From the NCBI GenBank assembly GCA_947685225.1, contig CANTUV010000010.1, forward strand, positions 4,154,001-4,218,000: a stretch of 64,000 nucleotides of DNA, read 5' to 3'. The translations under genes were made by a program, and so were the position numbers. The first letter of the stretch is position 1, and each line of letters opens with the position of its first letter. Source of the stretch: Garcia nutans. Taxonomy: Eukaryota > Streptophyta > Magnoliopsida > Malpighiales > Euphorbiaceae. Below the pieces are notes generated by a model, which made no database searches, had not been told where the DNA came from, and saw only the letters and a program-made list of their open reading frames with translations. Below, one piece after another: positions 1 through 13,885 of this stretch.

Positions 1-3000
1 AGCAATTATAAAAATGATTAAATTAACTTGCATAATATAAAATGTAAACACAGAGATAGTCTCACTTGTACATTCAATGCTCTCACACCCGTTAATGTCA
101 TTTCTTCAGCATTTGTTGACCGAGTACTGAATTTTTTTCATATTTTAGTCTACTTGAAGTGTTAAGAGCTCTTACGTTGGATTTTTTTTCTACATTTATT
201 TTTTTTAATATTGTATTTAACGATTTATATATAACACATTTGTACTTGATATTTATTTTATACATAATATTTTTTAAAATATAATGATAAAAATAAATTT
301 AATATAATATGGAAAATTTTATTCAAAATATAATATTTTATTATCAAATAAAAAAATAAATATGCATTAAAAATACTCATTTACTTATTCATTTTAGTAG
401 CAAATTTTATAATTTAAAGTATAACGAGTATTTATTAAACTGCCAAATTTATTATTTGGACAACCTTTTTCATGTTTTATTGGTACGGTTGGATGTGAAA
501 GGAAAAAAGAAAAAGAAATGCGCATGGCAAGAATTTTTAGTCGAAGAAATAATCAAAATATTCTAATGGTTGCGTGGTGTATTACTATTATTATTATTAT
601 TAGCGATAAAGAAAATTAATTAGTAGATTGGCTTACTCAACTCATCAAACAAAAACCCCTTTTTAAAAAAAAAAAAAAACGAGACTAGTGGCGATAAATG
701 ACAAGGGGGGTTGGACTTATCAGAAACAAAATTAAAATAAATAAATAAATAACATAACGAGAAGTGGTCACTTGGGAGGTGGGGCCAACAAGAGGTGGGA
801 CCCAGTTGACGTAGGTTGCTTACTATATATGACGCAGTCTTTTCTATACCCATAATACCCCTCATTTAAATTTCTTTTCCATTTTTATTATTTCTTGGCC
901 ATTGTTAGCATAAGTTTGTTAATAATTGATCACAATTATTAACAACTTATACAACTTAAGTGAATATGTATTGATCCAAAAGAAAAAAAAGTGAGTATGC
1001 ATTTAACTGATGTTTGAATTTAGTGGTAATGCGAGATCATTCAAGTATCACAAATATCAATTTTTTTTCATTTTTAACGTTAAAAAAAAACTTTTATCTA
1101 AAAAAAATATATAATACTTTAAAATTACGTCCCATGAAATAAAGTTATTGAAATTTATAACAATTTAGTTAATAAACAACATGCATTTCAAATTTCTATT
1201 TTTTGTTTATTATGGTGGATCTAATATCAAAATTAAAAATTATATGAGTTAAAAGTTTCAATTAATTAAATATATGTTAATAATACAGTGATTTAATAAT
1301 AAAAATAAAATTGAGGTTTTTAAAAAAATCACATATTTAATTATTTATTATTCTTATATTCAATGATATGCACTACATTAACTATTTATTACCTCATAAG
1401 TGAAATACAATTTAATTTTAATCAAAAATATTTTTTTAGTTTTTTATACTTTGTGCTTAATATTTTATTGATGAAATTTAAATATATATTGTTAATATAA
1501 GCAAAAGCAAAACATACATAAAATTATATATATATATATAATTTTTTTTTAAATTGTAAAACTAATTAACGAAGTGTTGATGAAATTTAATTGTTAATAA
1601 CGAACTTACTGATTTCCGTGAAATCAAAAGATGTATGGATTATCCTTAAAAAAAAGGACGTATGGATTGAATCAAAATGAAAGAGATGGTAATGATTATA
1701 AAATCATGTGAATTTGGTTAGCCAGTCAACCAATTACGTGTTATTTGAGTATTTAATCAAGACAGCAAATATTAATCTATAATAATAGGATTTAGAGTGA
1801 ATTTAAAGCAAAGCAATTCAATAGAAAATTGGAGCACGAGCCAAACATGAGTTTTGCTTCTCAACTTTCTTTCATTTGTCACCTCACACAAGATGTCACC
1901 TTTGATTCAAATAGACTGAATATTTTTACTTTTTATTTTATTTTCTGTATTTTCAATAATACTAAATAATTATGGCCACGCTTCTATGTAAATTGTGATT
2001 CAAATTATGAATTACTGGTCTAATTTACAGGTTTAGACCGAAATCCGAAATATCAGACTTTAACTGAAATTAAAATCATTTTATTAGAATTCAGTTCAAA
2101 ATTTTAATTTCTTGAATTGAATTCAAAACTGACGGTTTATGACTTAAACCATAAAAAAAAATACATTCTAATATATATATATATATATATATTTAATACA
2201 TTATTTATATTTATTAATTTTTAATATGTATATTTTTAGTTAAAAATTAAAAAAATAGAAATATAGTTAAACACATATATTTATATTAAAAGTTATATTT
2301 GTAAAAACTTTAAATTATTATTAATAATAATATTTGTTATAAATAGAATGATAGCAATTATTTTTAATTTTTTATTAATTTTAATAATTAATATTATTTA
2401 GTTTAATTTAATTGATATTATTAAATTTATGAGTAAATTGTTCAATCTCATAAAAAATATTATTAATTAATTATTTTAAAATATGAATTAAAAAAATTAA
2501 TTTAAACCATTAATTTAATTTAAAATTAAAATCAGATTATAATTTAATAATTGAAATAGTAACTAAATTTTTTCTTACGAATTAAAGTCAAAATTTCTGA
2601 TTACAAAAAATTGAAGCCGACCTATTAATCAGTGGCCGTAGCTAATACTAAGACTAAGATTAAGAAATGATTAAGATTGTATTTGGTATAAATAATGATT
2701 TTTTTAATTGATAAATAATGAAATATTAAAACTATAAAAGTACATTTAAATAATTCCAATAAATGATTAAATTTCAAACATACAAAGAATTTAAGAATTT
2801 AATCATTTATAATATATAAATTTAATTAAAAAAATTATTTACCATTTAGATTAAAATGAGTTTACATTTAATTAAGAATTTCAAAGGTACATGTTTTATG
2901 CAATAATTTAAAATTGATAAATAATAAAAGATTTAATATAAAAATATCAAGAAAACTTACAGGTTTTTTTTTTTGTTGAAATCATAGCAAACTTAATAAA

Positions 3001-3170
3001 CGACATTAAATTCATTGTAGAATCAATTAATTCAAGGATATCCTTTTTTTTTTTTGAGGAAATTATTCCAAGAATATCTTCCCATCTCATTAATTACCAA
3101 TTAACCAAATAGATAATCTAATTGCATTTCAATGCCAGATAATGCACAAAAGACGTTATCTAAATTCATA
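1..3170. other. A+T-rich intergenic region
   Basis: I see no supported gene here. The stretch is very A+T-rich, with short poly-A/poly-T tracts and a TA microsatellite near 2170-2192. The one open frame (near 620-865, minus) is low-complexity, lacks recognisable domains and contains a homopolymer-encoded run, so I do not call it. Confidence 0.7.
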
Positions 3171-3412
3171 CTCCTCGGTTCATAATTAATTGTCATTTTA
3201 GATTATAATTTTTATTCATTAATAATTATCACTTTATAAAAATTAATATTATTTTATATATTTATCTCAAATTTATCTCTATATAATAAAATAAGTAATA
3301 AATTAACAAGAATAATAATTTAGTAAAATAATTATATAAAGTAGATTATTAAATAACTTCTTTAATTATTGTGAAAAACCTTAACATGATAATTATTTAT
3401 AAACGGAAGGAG
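3171..3412. mobile_element. Stowaway-type MITE (Tc1/mariner)
   Basis: The element starts CTCCTCGGTTCATAATTAAT and ends with an imperfect inverted copy ending AAACGGAAGGAG. A TA dinucleotide flanks both sides (3169-3170 and 3413-3414), the expected Tc1/mariner target duplication. The inverted repeats extend about 35 bp with scattered mismatches. It is 242 bp with no coding capacity, typical of Stowaway MITEs. The CTCC(C)TCCG-like terminus is characteristic of the family. Confidence 0.75.
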
Positions 3413-4319
3413 TACTATTTAATTATCTACTTATCTCATACATTAGTATATGTCTAAATATTGCCCCTTATTTTTAAAAAAATAAATTATTATATGTATT
3501 TGAGTTGGGAATTCCAAACCATAAGAGGATTATTTTGGTAACTACAAACAAATATTTTTAATAATTAAAACATCTATTTCATGGTTTAGTAAATTAAAAT
3601 TTAACTAAAATAAGTCTCACACGATTCTGCAAATATTTTTACTCAATATATATATTAATTTTAAAATTTAAATAATTTTTATCAAATAAAATAAAAAATA
3701 AATTATAAAAATTATAAAATTAAATCTAAATAAAATTTAAATAATAGAAATTTAAAAATAAATTTAATAAAAAATTAAATAACATAAATTAAAAATTAAA
3801 CTTAAATAAAAATAAAAAATAATTATTATAACTGCAATTAAAATAAAACTCCGATAAATTATAATTTTATTTAAACTCTTTAAATAAATATAAATTAATA
3901 TTAAATATAATATTTTAATTATATTTAATTTCACTAAATAAATATTTATTATATAATAAATAATAAATTTAATTTAAAATATTAAAATATTAATTTTAAA
4001 TATTAAAAAATTAAAATGTATGATAAAAGTGAGATAGTTATATACGGTATAATATTATGCAGTGTTAATTATTTTAATATAATATATAAACGTGGATTTG
4101 TAACTTTTTTCATTTGTACGGAACTAAAAAATATGGCCTTATCCAAACAATTTTTTCTTTAATTTAAAACAATAATTAAAGCAGTAATGAAAAAGGAAAA
4201 AAGGATAATTAGGTAAATATACATTAATGATATTTTTAGCAGAATTTAAAGGTCAAGTGGGGCATAAATGTAAATTCATAAATGGAAGGAACTTAAAAAA
4301 ATTATACTAAAATGCACGT
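3413..4319. other. A+T-rich spacer upstream of the kinase gene
   Basis: Mostly A and T, with no open frame or repeat boundary I can support. It includes the distal promoter of the kinase gene, but I recognise no specific regulatory motif in it. Confidence 0.6.
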
Positions 4320-4327
4320 TATAAATA
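4320..4327 (+). promoter_or_regulatory. Probable TATA box of the kinase gene
   Basis: TATAAATA lies about 470 bp before the start codon. It is followed from about 4430 by a pyrimidine-rich, C+T-rich leader (4430-4620) typical of plant 5' UTRs. A start of transcription near 4350-4360 would give a leader of about 430 nt. This is a consensus match only. Confidence 0.45.
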
Positions 4328-4790
4328 CATAAGTGCGAGCACATGGCGTTCTAATTATTAATATTAATTTATTATTATTAGTATTATTTTTAATTAGCAA
4401 ACCAAGTCTCCACGCGTTCTTCGTAACTCCATTGCTCCGCACAAAGCAAAATTCCAAAAGGACTCTCTCTTCTGCGTTTTTCTCTTCTATTCTCGCTTCC
4501 TCTTTCTCACGACATCTCACCAGCACCTACTGGGCACCTTCCATTTTCTTTCTTCTTTCCACCTTATCGAACCTAACTCTCTTCAATAGCCAAAACCCAA
4601 TATTAATTTCCCTCTCCTTTTTTTTTTTGTTCACGTCCTACTTTTGGATCACTGCCGACTCTTCTTAAGTCAATGATATGGTACTGCCAATTGTGAATCG
4701 TTAGAGAATATCAGAAGAAGGAGGAGGAAATATTGATTGCTTGCTTGTGTGGGTTGAAGAGGGTAATTGGTTTTGGTTCTTGTCATCCAA

Positions 4791-7700
4791 ATGGGTAACT
4801 GTTTAGATTCTTCTGCAGCTAAAGTGGATACTACGCAAGGCTGCCATACTCCTTCTGGTAATTATTAAGCTGTGTCTTCTTATCTATTTTTACGCTTTTC
4901 TTTTTGAGAAAAAAAGGGAATTTGTTTTTTTTTATTTTAATTTTTAAATTTTTACGGGTGTCTGATGTTATTTCTTGAGATTGGAGATTTTCAATGACTT
5001 CGTTGTTTTGCTGAACTTTGAGCTAGTTTTTATTTTTTTTCCCTTTTGAATGGGGGCTTAGCTTACGAACATGTTATTCATTTTATTTCTCTGCAAAATG
5101 CTTTTTATTTACATGTTAATATTCTCTTTTAATTAAGCGGGTCTTTTTTTTGTTATACCAAAAATATCTTCTTTTCTTGGCAATTTATAGTAGAAGTCAA
5201 GGAGCGGCTGTTTCTGTGTTTGGGTTCTTTGTTTGAGGGTTGAAGCTCCTATTAAGACGGTTGGAGTAGTTTTCAGATTAATAGATTCTCGAAGTTTGGG
5301 ATTGGGATAAGTTGGTAGGTGGGATCTACAGTGTCCGGTGCTGTTAAATTGATTATGTTTTTGGTAGTCATATTTATTGTAAGTGCTTTGATGTGTTGGC
5401 TATTCCTATGTTCCAATTCTACTATATTTGTCATAATTTTGTTTTTTGAGCCAATCAGAAACCTAGCTCGATAGAGAGGATTGATTTTTTAAATAATTGT
5501 ATTCATGCACAAGAATGTTGTATGAGTTGATATAGATAATTTATGGATAAACTTGAAGAAGGGATGGGTATCAAATTATTTTTGTATGCCCGACACCCGA
5601 GCCGCTGTACTGGGTGATAAAAGGAAAGCCCAGAAATTTGGTGTTGCTACTTGCTTGCATTATTTAAATAAATTTGTATTATTTTTCTCTTGCTTGCATC
5701 AGGAGCCTCAAGAATTTCCAGCAAAACCAGCCGGTCTTCAGTTCCTTCTAGTCTTACCATACCATCCTACAGTGGAAGGAGCAGTTCTGAATGTTTTCCT
5801 ACACCAAGGACTGAAGGTGAAATACTCTCTTCCCCAAATTTAAAGCCGTTCTCGTTCAATGAACTAAAGAATGCCACTAGAAACTTTCGTCCCGACAGTC
5901 TTCTGGGTGAAGGTGGTTTTGGTTATGTTTTCAAAGGATGGATTGATGAGAGCACAATGACTGCTGCAAAGCCTGGATCAGGAATGGTTGTAGCAGTCAA
6001 GAAGCTCAAACCTGAAGGTTTCCAGGGCCACAAGGAGTGGCTGGTATGTTTCTTTTGCTGGAAGATATTTTATATAATGTTTATAATTGTTCACTGCTTA
6101 TTTGTTGATAGCTATCTGGTTTCAGACAGAAGTTAATTATCTTGGCCAACTTCATCATCCAAATCTGGTTAAACTGATTGGGTACTGCTTGGAGGGTGAG
6201 AACCGGCTTTTAGTCTATGAGTTTATGCCGAAAGGGAGTTTAGAGAATCATCTGTTCCGAAGTAAGTAATGTTTTTGATTTGATAATGATTTTGTCACTG
6301 TTCTGTATCACTCTGCATTTATAATTTTAGCACGTTTTATCCTTGTGTCATTGCCAAGGATGAGAGATCATGGAATTTAAGTTGATCATATGCTACCTTT
6401 TTGGATCCTTTAATTGCAACAAACTAACTTTTCTCAGTCTTCTTTACCTCTAGAAATAATGTTGGTTGCATCCGTCCTCATTTCTTTTTCATCTTAGACA
6501 GGTCCTTAGTTTGTGATCAACCACACTGGGACTGAGATGCAGCTACTTCTAGATATAAGCCTGCCTATTCATTATTACAAAAAATATTCCTCTTTCTCTG
6601 CCGACCATATTTCTCCTACCAACTATTGTTATACTCCATTTCAATGGCCTAATGCATTCTTAGATAGAAGTGGCAGTGAACTATATCTAGGGATAAGTAT
6701 CATGTTAGCAACAAGGAATCAAGGATGAATCAGGTCCTGTAGTATCCTGAATTGCCAAGAGCAAGAGGGCATCCGTGATTGATTAGCAATTATTTTCATT
6801 TCCAAATTTTTGTGTCTGAGGTTGCTAAAACTATTTTGTGCATATAGATCATTAGTCCAATCTTTAAATTGGAGGATGACAAGCACTTAATGAAACATAG
6901 ACTTCGATGAATGGGTTTATTTTAGTTATCTAAAATAGAATGTGCTAAAGTAGTAAACTGTAGTGTGCAGATCATTGGAAGATTTTTCTGAAAGGCTTAA
7001 AGAAAAAAGTATTGTTTGTTCAAATTTATTTTGATTTTGATCAGTTGATTTTTTGTTATCTTCACTATTGTCCCAAAGTGCTAAGACATGCTATTGATCC
7101 TTAGAGAAGTGTTTAAGCGGCTCTTCATATGACCAGAAATTATGAATCATAGTTTATTTTTATTTTTTATTTATTTTGGTCATGCTTTTTTGTTATATGC
7201 AGGCTTGGAATTATTTGGAAACCCTGAAACTCCTTGTGCATACATACCAACTCTGACTAATTTTTTCCTTTTCTTTAGGAGGGCCGCAGCCGCTGTCATG
7301 GGCAGTGCGAATGAAAGTGGCCATAGGTGCTGCCAGAGGACTTTCTTTCCTTCATGATGCAAAATCCCAAGTCATATATCGTGATTTCAAGGCTTCTAAT
7401 ATTCTACTTGATGCGGTATGCTGAATAAAAATGGGGATGGACTTTGCCGTGCTTCTTTTTTGGGGGAAGAATGATGGAATTTATTTTTTGTTCAAATTGT
7501 ATAAATTATATCACCCCATTATAATCAAATAATTTTTGGTGTTAATATTCCATTGGCCATGCAGGAATTCAATGCAAAACTTTCTGATTTTGGATTGGCT
7601 AAGGCAGGCCCCACTGGTGATAGAACTCATGTGTCTACTCAAGTAATGGGTACACATGGCTATGCAGCGCCAGAATATGTTGCTACAGGTCTGTCAAGTG

Positions 7701-8898
7701 CTCGTCCTTATAACTATTTATTATTGTGTCTATCTCATATGTGTATGTTGCTGGTCTGGATTATGTTGTTATAGTATAGGGTTATCTTGGTTTATTTTGG
7801 TATTCTTAATCATGCGACCAGTCTTATTTCTGATGACCTAACTGGTGCATTTGGTGATTCTTAGTTTGCTTAGCCCCATGTGACCAAGATTCTGTTATAT
7901 CTATGGACTGAGCTTCTTTCCAATTTCCAATACTTATCCTAATGGCGTGATTCTCTAACCAGACATTTTTAATTAAGAGGAAAAGGCTTTGTTAAATTGG
8001 TTATGAGGTTAAAGGCTTGGTAATATATAAACATTTTTGCAGTAGAAAAAGGAGGCTTGGTGTTATTGCAGAGTGAAGTCTCTATATTAGAATGGGGAAA
8101 TTGACATTCTAGTTAGTTTGTTCTAATCCGTTCTTTCTTGCTGAGGAAGTACTACTGTCTTTTTGCCCATGCACACTCTCATAGCATCTAGACTAAGATT
8201 TTAAAAGTTGGAATAATCCTTTTTATCCAATTGTGTCATTATAGTGAACATTGTCAATGATTGAATCCTAAGACAATGAAGTTCTATCCTCTGTGAAGTC
8301 TATAAGAAATTAGGGTATATTTTCTGATATGATTCAGTGTCTTTACTCTTTACTGTACATGCAGAAGTCTTGTACGTGGAACCTGCTAAATTTTTTTTAA
8401 GCTAGATTATGCATGTAACAAAGTTTCCATTGCTGAACAGGTAGACTGACAGCCAAGAGTGATGTATACAGCTTTGGGGTTGTGTTACTAGAACTACTGT
8501 CTGGGAGGCGTGCCGTTGATAAAACCAAGGTTGGTGTGGAGCAGAATCTGGTAGACTGGGCAAAACCCTACCTTCGTGACAAAAGAAAATTATTCCGGAT
8601 AATGGACACGAAGTTGGGGGGACAATATCCTCAGAAAGGAGCCTATATGGCTGCCAGCCTTGCCTTACAGTGCCTGAGCAGTGAACCCAAAGTTAGGCCT
8701 CGAATGTCAGAGGTGTTAGCAACATTGGAGCAAATTGATTCCCCAAAAACTGCAGCCAAATTCTCCCAGTCAGAGCTTCAGACTATTCAGGTGCCTGTAC
8801 GGAAGTCCCCAATGAGACACCATTCTCCTCTTACTCTAACGCCAAGTGCATCCCCCTTACGATCCCATCCCCACAGGCAATCTCTAGGAGTACGCTGA
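4791..8898 (+). CDS. PBL2: Receptor-like cytoplasmic kinase, RLCK-VII / PBS1-like
   Basis: Serine/threonine kinase of the PBS1-like family, expected to act at the plasma membrane downstream of receptor kinases. Six exons join in frame: 4791-4857, 5703-6043, 6126-6261, 7279-7415, 7565-7688 and 8441-8898, giving 420 aa, with GT-AG at every junction. The N-terminus MGNC offers Gly2 for myristoylation and Cys4 for palmitoylation, which is why I chose this start. The Gly-rich loop GEGGFG is at residues 91-96, the ATP-binding Lys at 122 (VAVKK), the catalytic Asp at 217 in YRDFK (Tyr in place of the usual His, normal for RLCK-VII), DFG at 235-237 and APE at 262-264. The C-terminal tail is Ser/Pro-rich. 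The MGNCLDSSAAKVD start and TEGEILSSPNLK linker are closest to Arabidopsis PBL2/PBL3 (APK2A/APK2B); which of the two is uncertain. No lesion is seen, and this is the only clearly intact host protein gene here. Confidence 0.93.
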
Positions 8899-9902
8899 GT
8901 AGAAACCTCTGTATAAAATTTTCAATTGCTTGCATAATTTGTTGTTGTAAAATCTAATTTTGAGCACGTATCTTGCTGCAATTTTGGTTTCCCACTGGAA
9001 CAAATTATCACCACTTGTACTTGAAGATCTGCAGCTCTTCTTTTGGAACTGCATATCAGTTATCTGTAATTATATCTCGTGTGTCCATAGTCTTGTTGCT
9101 AAACGCTCGCATCTCAACTCTTTCATCCACTTAATTTTTTTTAGCCTATCTCATTAACATTTCCCTATTTCACCCATTTGAGTAAATTCCAAATTGCAAA
9201 TCCAAATTATGAACTTAATGCACATCAAAATAATACATTATTATTCAGAAATGTGTGAAGTGTATTATTTTATAATTTTATAAAATTTTATATTTCTAAT
9301 TTAAAAAAATATTTTGTCTAGCTTGTTTAAATAGGTGTTGAGATCTTTATTTTTTTAATAAAAAAATATCAATTCATAAAATAGGAATGCTTTCTTACTT
9401 AATTAATACAATTATCTTTCACTGATCTGGGTTCATATGGTAGACTGAATAGTAGATGTCGAACTCAAAAATCAAATAATTATTTCGAATTTGCCAAATT
9501 AGTTGGAACAATAGAATAAAAATTTATTTATTATATAATTTGTTTTCTGAATCTAGATTAAATAGATATTTATGGACATATTTTTATCCTAAACTATCAG
9601 TAAAGGTGATATGAGAGTCTTCAATAAATAAAATTTTAATTAAATTTAAAATAGATTTGAATAATATGTATTTAATCTGGAATTTGATTTGAATAAATAT
9701 ATATCTAATTAGTGTAATTTTCATGGATAGGGGTAACTCATAGATACTATTGCTAGTCGTTTATCCCTCATGCTAATTTGGTTTAATGATATTTTTCTTT
9801 TCTCATAAAAAAAAAATTTCGGCTGCTAATTTAAAATTTTCATGTCTTTTTTCTTAAAATAAAAAATTTATTGTAGCGGAGATTAATATAAATTTTTTAA
9901 TA
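8899..9902. other. Kinase 3' UTR and A+T-rich spacer
   Basis: The first 200-300 bases after the stop are less A+T-rich and probably hold the kinase 3' UTR. The rest is plain A+T-rich spacer. Open frames near 8960-9157 have no recognisable domain. Confidence 0.55.
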
Positions 9903-10788
9903 CTAACTCTGTTCTCTTTATATAGAAAAAATTTTAAAAATATAAAAATTAAAGAGACAATTAATGGATTTATTTATCACAATTAATCTTAATTAGCCTT
10001 AAATAAATCTAATTCTATATATTTATAATGTTAAGAGATAGATAGTTTATAGATACAATACTCTAAGAAGTATTTATGATTAAAATTTTTATTTTAAAAT
10101 GAAAGAGATAAATTGCTCTCCACTTATATAATAAGTTCAAATATTCGCATGCAAACAACATAAATTATCATGTATAATTAAATCACTTTTATATGGTGCA
10201 ATACTTTATAAATCTGTATATAAAATATTAAAGAGTAAAGAAAAATATATAGCGACCATGTATAAATTTACAAATTTAGACACAAATATTAATTATAATT
10301 ATGGCCTAAAAATGATAATATATCATTTAATACAAATAAATTTATTTTAAATTAGCCAATAACTTTGATATGTAAATATCAAATCATATAGATCATATAA
10401 TTTGAAATTGTGTCTTAATTATCAGTCTGATATAAATATTACTATCTCTTTTAAATAACTAGAATTTGATAGATAAAATTAGTGCCTATATTTTAATATA
10501 TAATAAAAAATAACTTATAATTATATCTCAATTAATAAAATAAAATGTAATTTAACAAAATCTCTTATAATTATAGCATTAATTCATACATTAGAAAATG
10601 AAGCATATTAATTATACAACTTATATTTATTTATTATTAGTTTTATTTGATATGCAAAATATAATTAATTATAAAAATAATTTTATAATTTTTTTAAATA
10701 ATACTCTTTTATAATTTTTTTAAATATTTTTTTGTATAAAAAAATAACTTAAATAAAAATATTCTCTATGTAAAAAGAATGGAGGGAG
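9903..10788. mobile_element. Possible Tc1/mariner-like MITE
   Basis: The right end reads ATGTAAAAAGAATGGAGGGAG followed by TA (10789-10790). Its inverted form resembles the left end CTAACTCTGTTCTCTTTATA, which follows TA at 9901-9902. About 25 terminal bases are similar with mismatches. The interior (about 0.9 kb) is A+T-rich and non-coding. The GGAGGGAGTA terminus is typical of Stowaway-like elements, but the left end is diverged, so the pairing of ends is tentative. Confidence 0.4.
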
Positions 10789-11351
10789 TATTTTGTAAGA
10801 GATATTATGGATAATAAGGAAATAAACTTTTAATTAAATGTCATGGATATTTTTATGTGCATATTCTGTTGTGTTATTCCTTCAAACAAAATAAACTTTT
10901 AAAAATTGTATTTTTTTCTATTTTATCCACCCATTAGTTAATTTAATTTAGGTTATAGCTGTCGGTTGATCGGGTTCGCTAAAAAGGAGCCCAAAAATCG
11001 AAAACTAACAATCAGATTTTTGCTTCAAAGTTCAGTTTCAGTGTTACAGATCTTCACACGGTTCATTGCCGTTGATCGGCTTATTCTCAAATCAATCGTT
11101 CGTCAGCAAGTAATCAAAACTCGAATTTCTTAAAATTTTTCACTATGAAAGCCCTTTTTTTTATTTATTTTTGGTGGGTAGCTTTCTAAGTTCACCTAAT
11201 TTTCAATCGAGTAAACCTATAACTAACTTTGATATGGGATGCTCTGGATTTTGATGAAATTGGTGAAGAGTTGATGCGGGTTTCGTTTATTTTTTATATA
11301 TGCAGATTATGATGATGATCATTACGTTTTATAACCAGTTTTGAGGAGAAA

Positions 11352-13885
11352 ATGGTGCTGGTTTTAGCAATAGGTGACCTTCACATAACTCATAGGGCAG
11401 CTGATCTGCCTCCAACGTTCAAATCTATACTTGTTCCTGGCAAAATTCAACATATCATTTGCACTGGCAATCTCTGTATTAAAGTAATTATTTCCTATTC
11501 ATCTAGTTTTATTTGTTAACAAGTTGGCAACATTGTCGCTGTTCACTTCATAATTTCTTTAAGTTACAAGCTGATGACATAAATTTTCACTCTCTTGTTT
11601 ATAGTTACTGTTTCTTTTTCATGGTAATTGAGTTCTGCTGGTGATGAACAAAGTCCTTCCTTTTGATTCACCTTCTCAACTTGTCTTTGAAGAAACAAAG
11701 TCTAGTCCTTATTTCTATTAGAGTTTCTTTTTCAATTTATATATTCATGTAGATATAGTAGAGGCAATATGACTTCTGTTCTCCTTACATGTAATATCTC
11801 TATTCTTTTCTTTCCAATTTAATCCATGTTTATATGTGGGCTTCGGTGATGGATGTCCACAGAGAAAATTTGGCCATAAGTTCTTGCCCGAGGCATTTCA
11901 AAAAGTTTAAGAACTTCATAAGCAGTTGTTCCATTGCAGTGGCCTGTAAGTTTAAATTAAAAATTGCAAGGCTTATATTTGGTTCAAACATTCGGGCATA
12001 GTAAATTTAATATTTTTAATTTAGTACTCTAATGTCACTTGTAAGCATCCACATTTCGTAGTGACGTATTTAAATTTGTCTTGATTTAAATATTTGGACT
12101 ACATTCATATGTTGCCAATGGGTTTTCTGCTTAAAGTTTAAGCAAGGCTTGCATATGCTAAAATCTGCTACTATTTGATAAAACTGTATTCGCTCTGGAA
12201 TCATTTATGGTGTTTGGAGAAACAAGTATCGTAGCACCTTTTGGTCTTAGCCTTTTCCCCTTCAGTAGAGACATAGCTATGCAAGTGTACATCTGATTTT
12301 CTTTTCAAGAACACAATCTAGTTTTCTGAAAGATACTGTCTATGCCATATTGAGTATATGGATTTTATACATATGGTACTCAACTTTGGATCTTCTCATC
12401 ATTGGCTCATGGTTGTGCAATCGTCTCATACATTAATATTTTACATAAGATTTTCTTCATCCTCATGTAATGATGGCTGCTGGGTTCTCTTCATCTCCCA
12501 GGAGTCCTTGTAATGATGTAATGATGAGTTCTATAGCATCTCGCCCTAGACCTTGAAGAGATTGTGTTTATATTTATTAACTGTCTCATTCTTTCTGATA
12601 CCACTTCTATTTGAGGCCTAGGTATTTCTGGTCCAACATATACCTCAGCAGATCTACTGTAGATTTTGAAATTCAAAATATCTTTTTGGCTGTGCTACCT
12701 TTTCTTTTAATATTAGTAACTGTGCTATGTTCTTTCCATGAACAGGAAGCACATGATTATTTGAAGAGTCTTTTTCCTGATTTGCATATTACTCATGGTG
12801 AATATGATGAAGATTCATGATACCCAGAGACGAAAACTCTCACCATTGGCCAGTTTAAGCTTGGAATATGCCATGGTCATCAGGTTTGCTTTTCATTTAT
12901 CTTTGCCTCTGTGTTTGCTTAATCTTGTTGCTTTATGCTTACTGGCATGTTTTTCTTTGATAGCCGTAAGGATTTGAGTTGCCATTTATTTGATATTATA
13001 GTATTAAAAAAATTGAAACATTGTGATTTAGTGTTATTAATAATCAGGTGAATGTTTCAGTCCAGATATGTTTGAAATGTCAAGTTAGTCCGATCATTAT
13101 AATATTAGATGTGATGGCCTTTGCATATGTGCTGGAATAATGTTTGAATTTTAAAGGTTGAAAAGGAAGAAAAACTCGCCTTTAGTCTGGTTGTTTGTGC
13201 GAGATGTGTTATAGTACAATAATTGAGCATTGAAAGAAAGATTTAATGGTTTTGCATATGCACATGCCCAATCCTATTTATTCATAAATTATTTTTTCCC
13301 ATGTCCCCTATGCTGTTCCATATTTTGGTCCAGGTATCTTTATGTGGTGTACGATTTGCTGTCTATGCCTCTTAATAAGAATTGTAATGTAATGTGCTTG
13401 CTTGTCTTGTGCTTTTTTAGTGCTTTGACACTGGTGAACAGATATCATTTCCGTTCCTCAGATGACAAAATTTAAATGTTCTGGGGACTAGTTGTGTCCA
13501 TGATAATATAGTGATGAAAAATGCTTATTTTAATTTTTAGCTTGCATATATTTTTCCTGCATCAATTGCTAATCCTACTTGTGATTTTCTTTCTGAAGGT
13601 CATTCCATGGGGTGAATGGTACAGAGGCAGCTAGATGTTGACATCTTAGTAACTGGCCACACCCATCAGTTCAAAGCCTACAAGCATGAGGGGGGCGTTG
13701 TTATAAATCCCGGCTCTGCCACTGGTGCCTACGGTAGCTTCACTTGCGAAGTAGACCCAAGCTTTGTTCTCATGGACATAGATGGCTTGCGTGTAGTGGT
13801 TTATGTTTACGAACTAATTGATGGCGAAGTAAAGGTTGACAAAATTGATTTTAAGAAGACAGCCACTACTCGATCATCACATTAA
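11352..13885 (+). pseudogene. VPS29: VPS29 retromer subunit, broken copy with introns
   Basis: VPS29 is the metallophosphoesterase-fold subunit of retromer, which recycles vacuolar sorting receptors from endosomes. Three coding exons are recognisable: 11352-11483 (44 codons from MVLVLAIGDLH), 12746-12883 (EAHDYLKSLFPD to CHGHQ) and 13599-13885 (VIPWG to TTRSSH), with GT-AG borders. A 5'-UTR intron (about 11110-11305) also seems present, so this is a DNA copy and not a retrocopy. Two lesions are visible. TGA at 12818-12820 falls where the family has Arg just before YPE, consistent with CGA to TGA. After GGTGA at 13615 about 16 bases are missing relative to the family (the codons for the rest of WGDLDSLA), shifting the frame before MVQRQLDVD. 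The last exon is otherwise well preserved (DILVTGHTHQF, VVINPGSATGAY). A poly(A) signal AATAAA lies at 13960. Loss of function is inferred from these two independent breaks. Confidence 0.9.

Noticed and set aside
4333..4668. 111-aa frame before the kinase gene
   Set aside because: It lies in the probable 5' UTR, is rich in F/L/S from a C+T-rich leader and shows no domain. An upstream ORF role cannot be shown.
12611..12820. Open frame crossing exon 2 of the VPS29 relic
   Set aside because: Its first half is intron sequence and it ends at the nonsense codon; it is not an independent gene.
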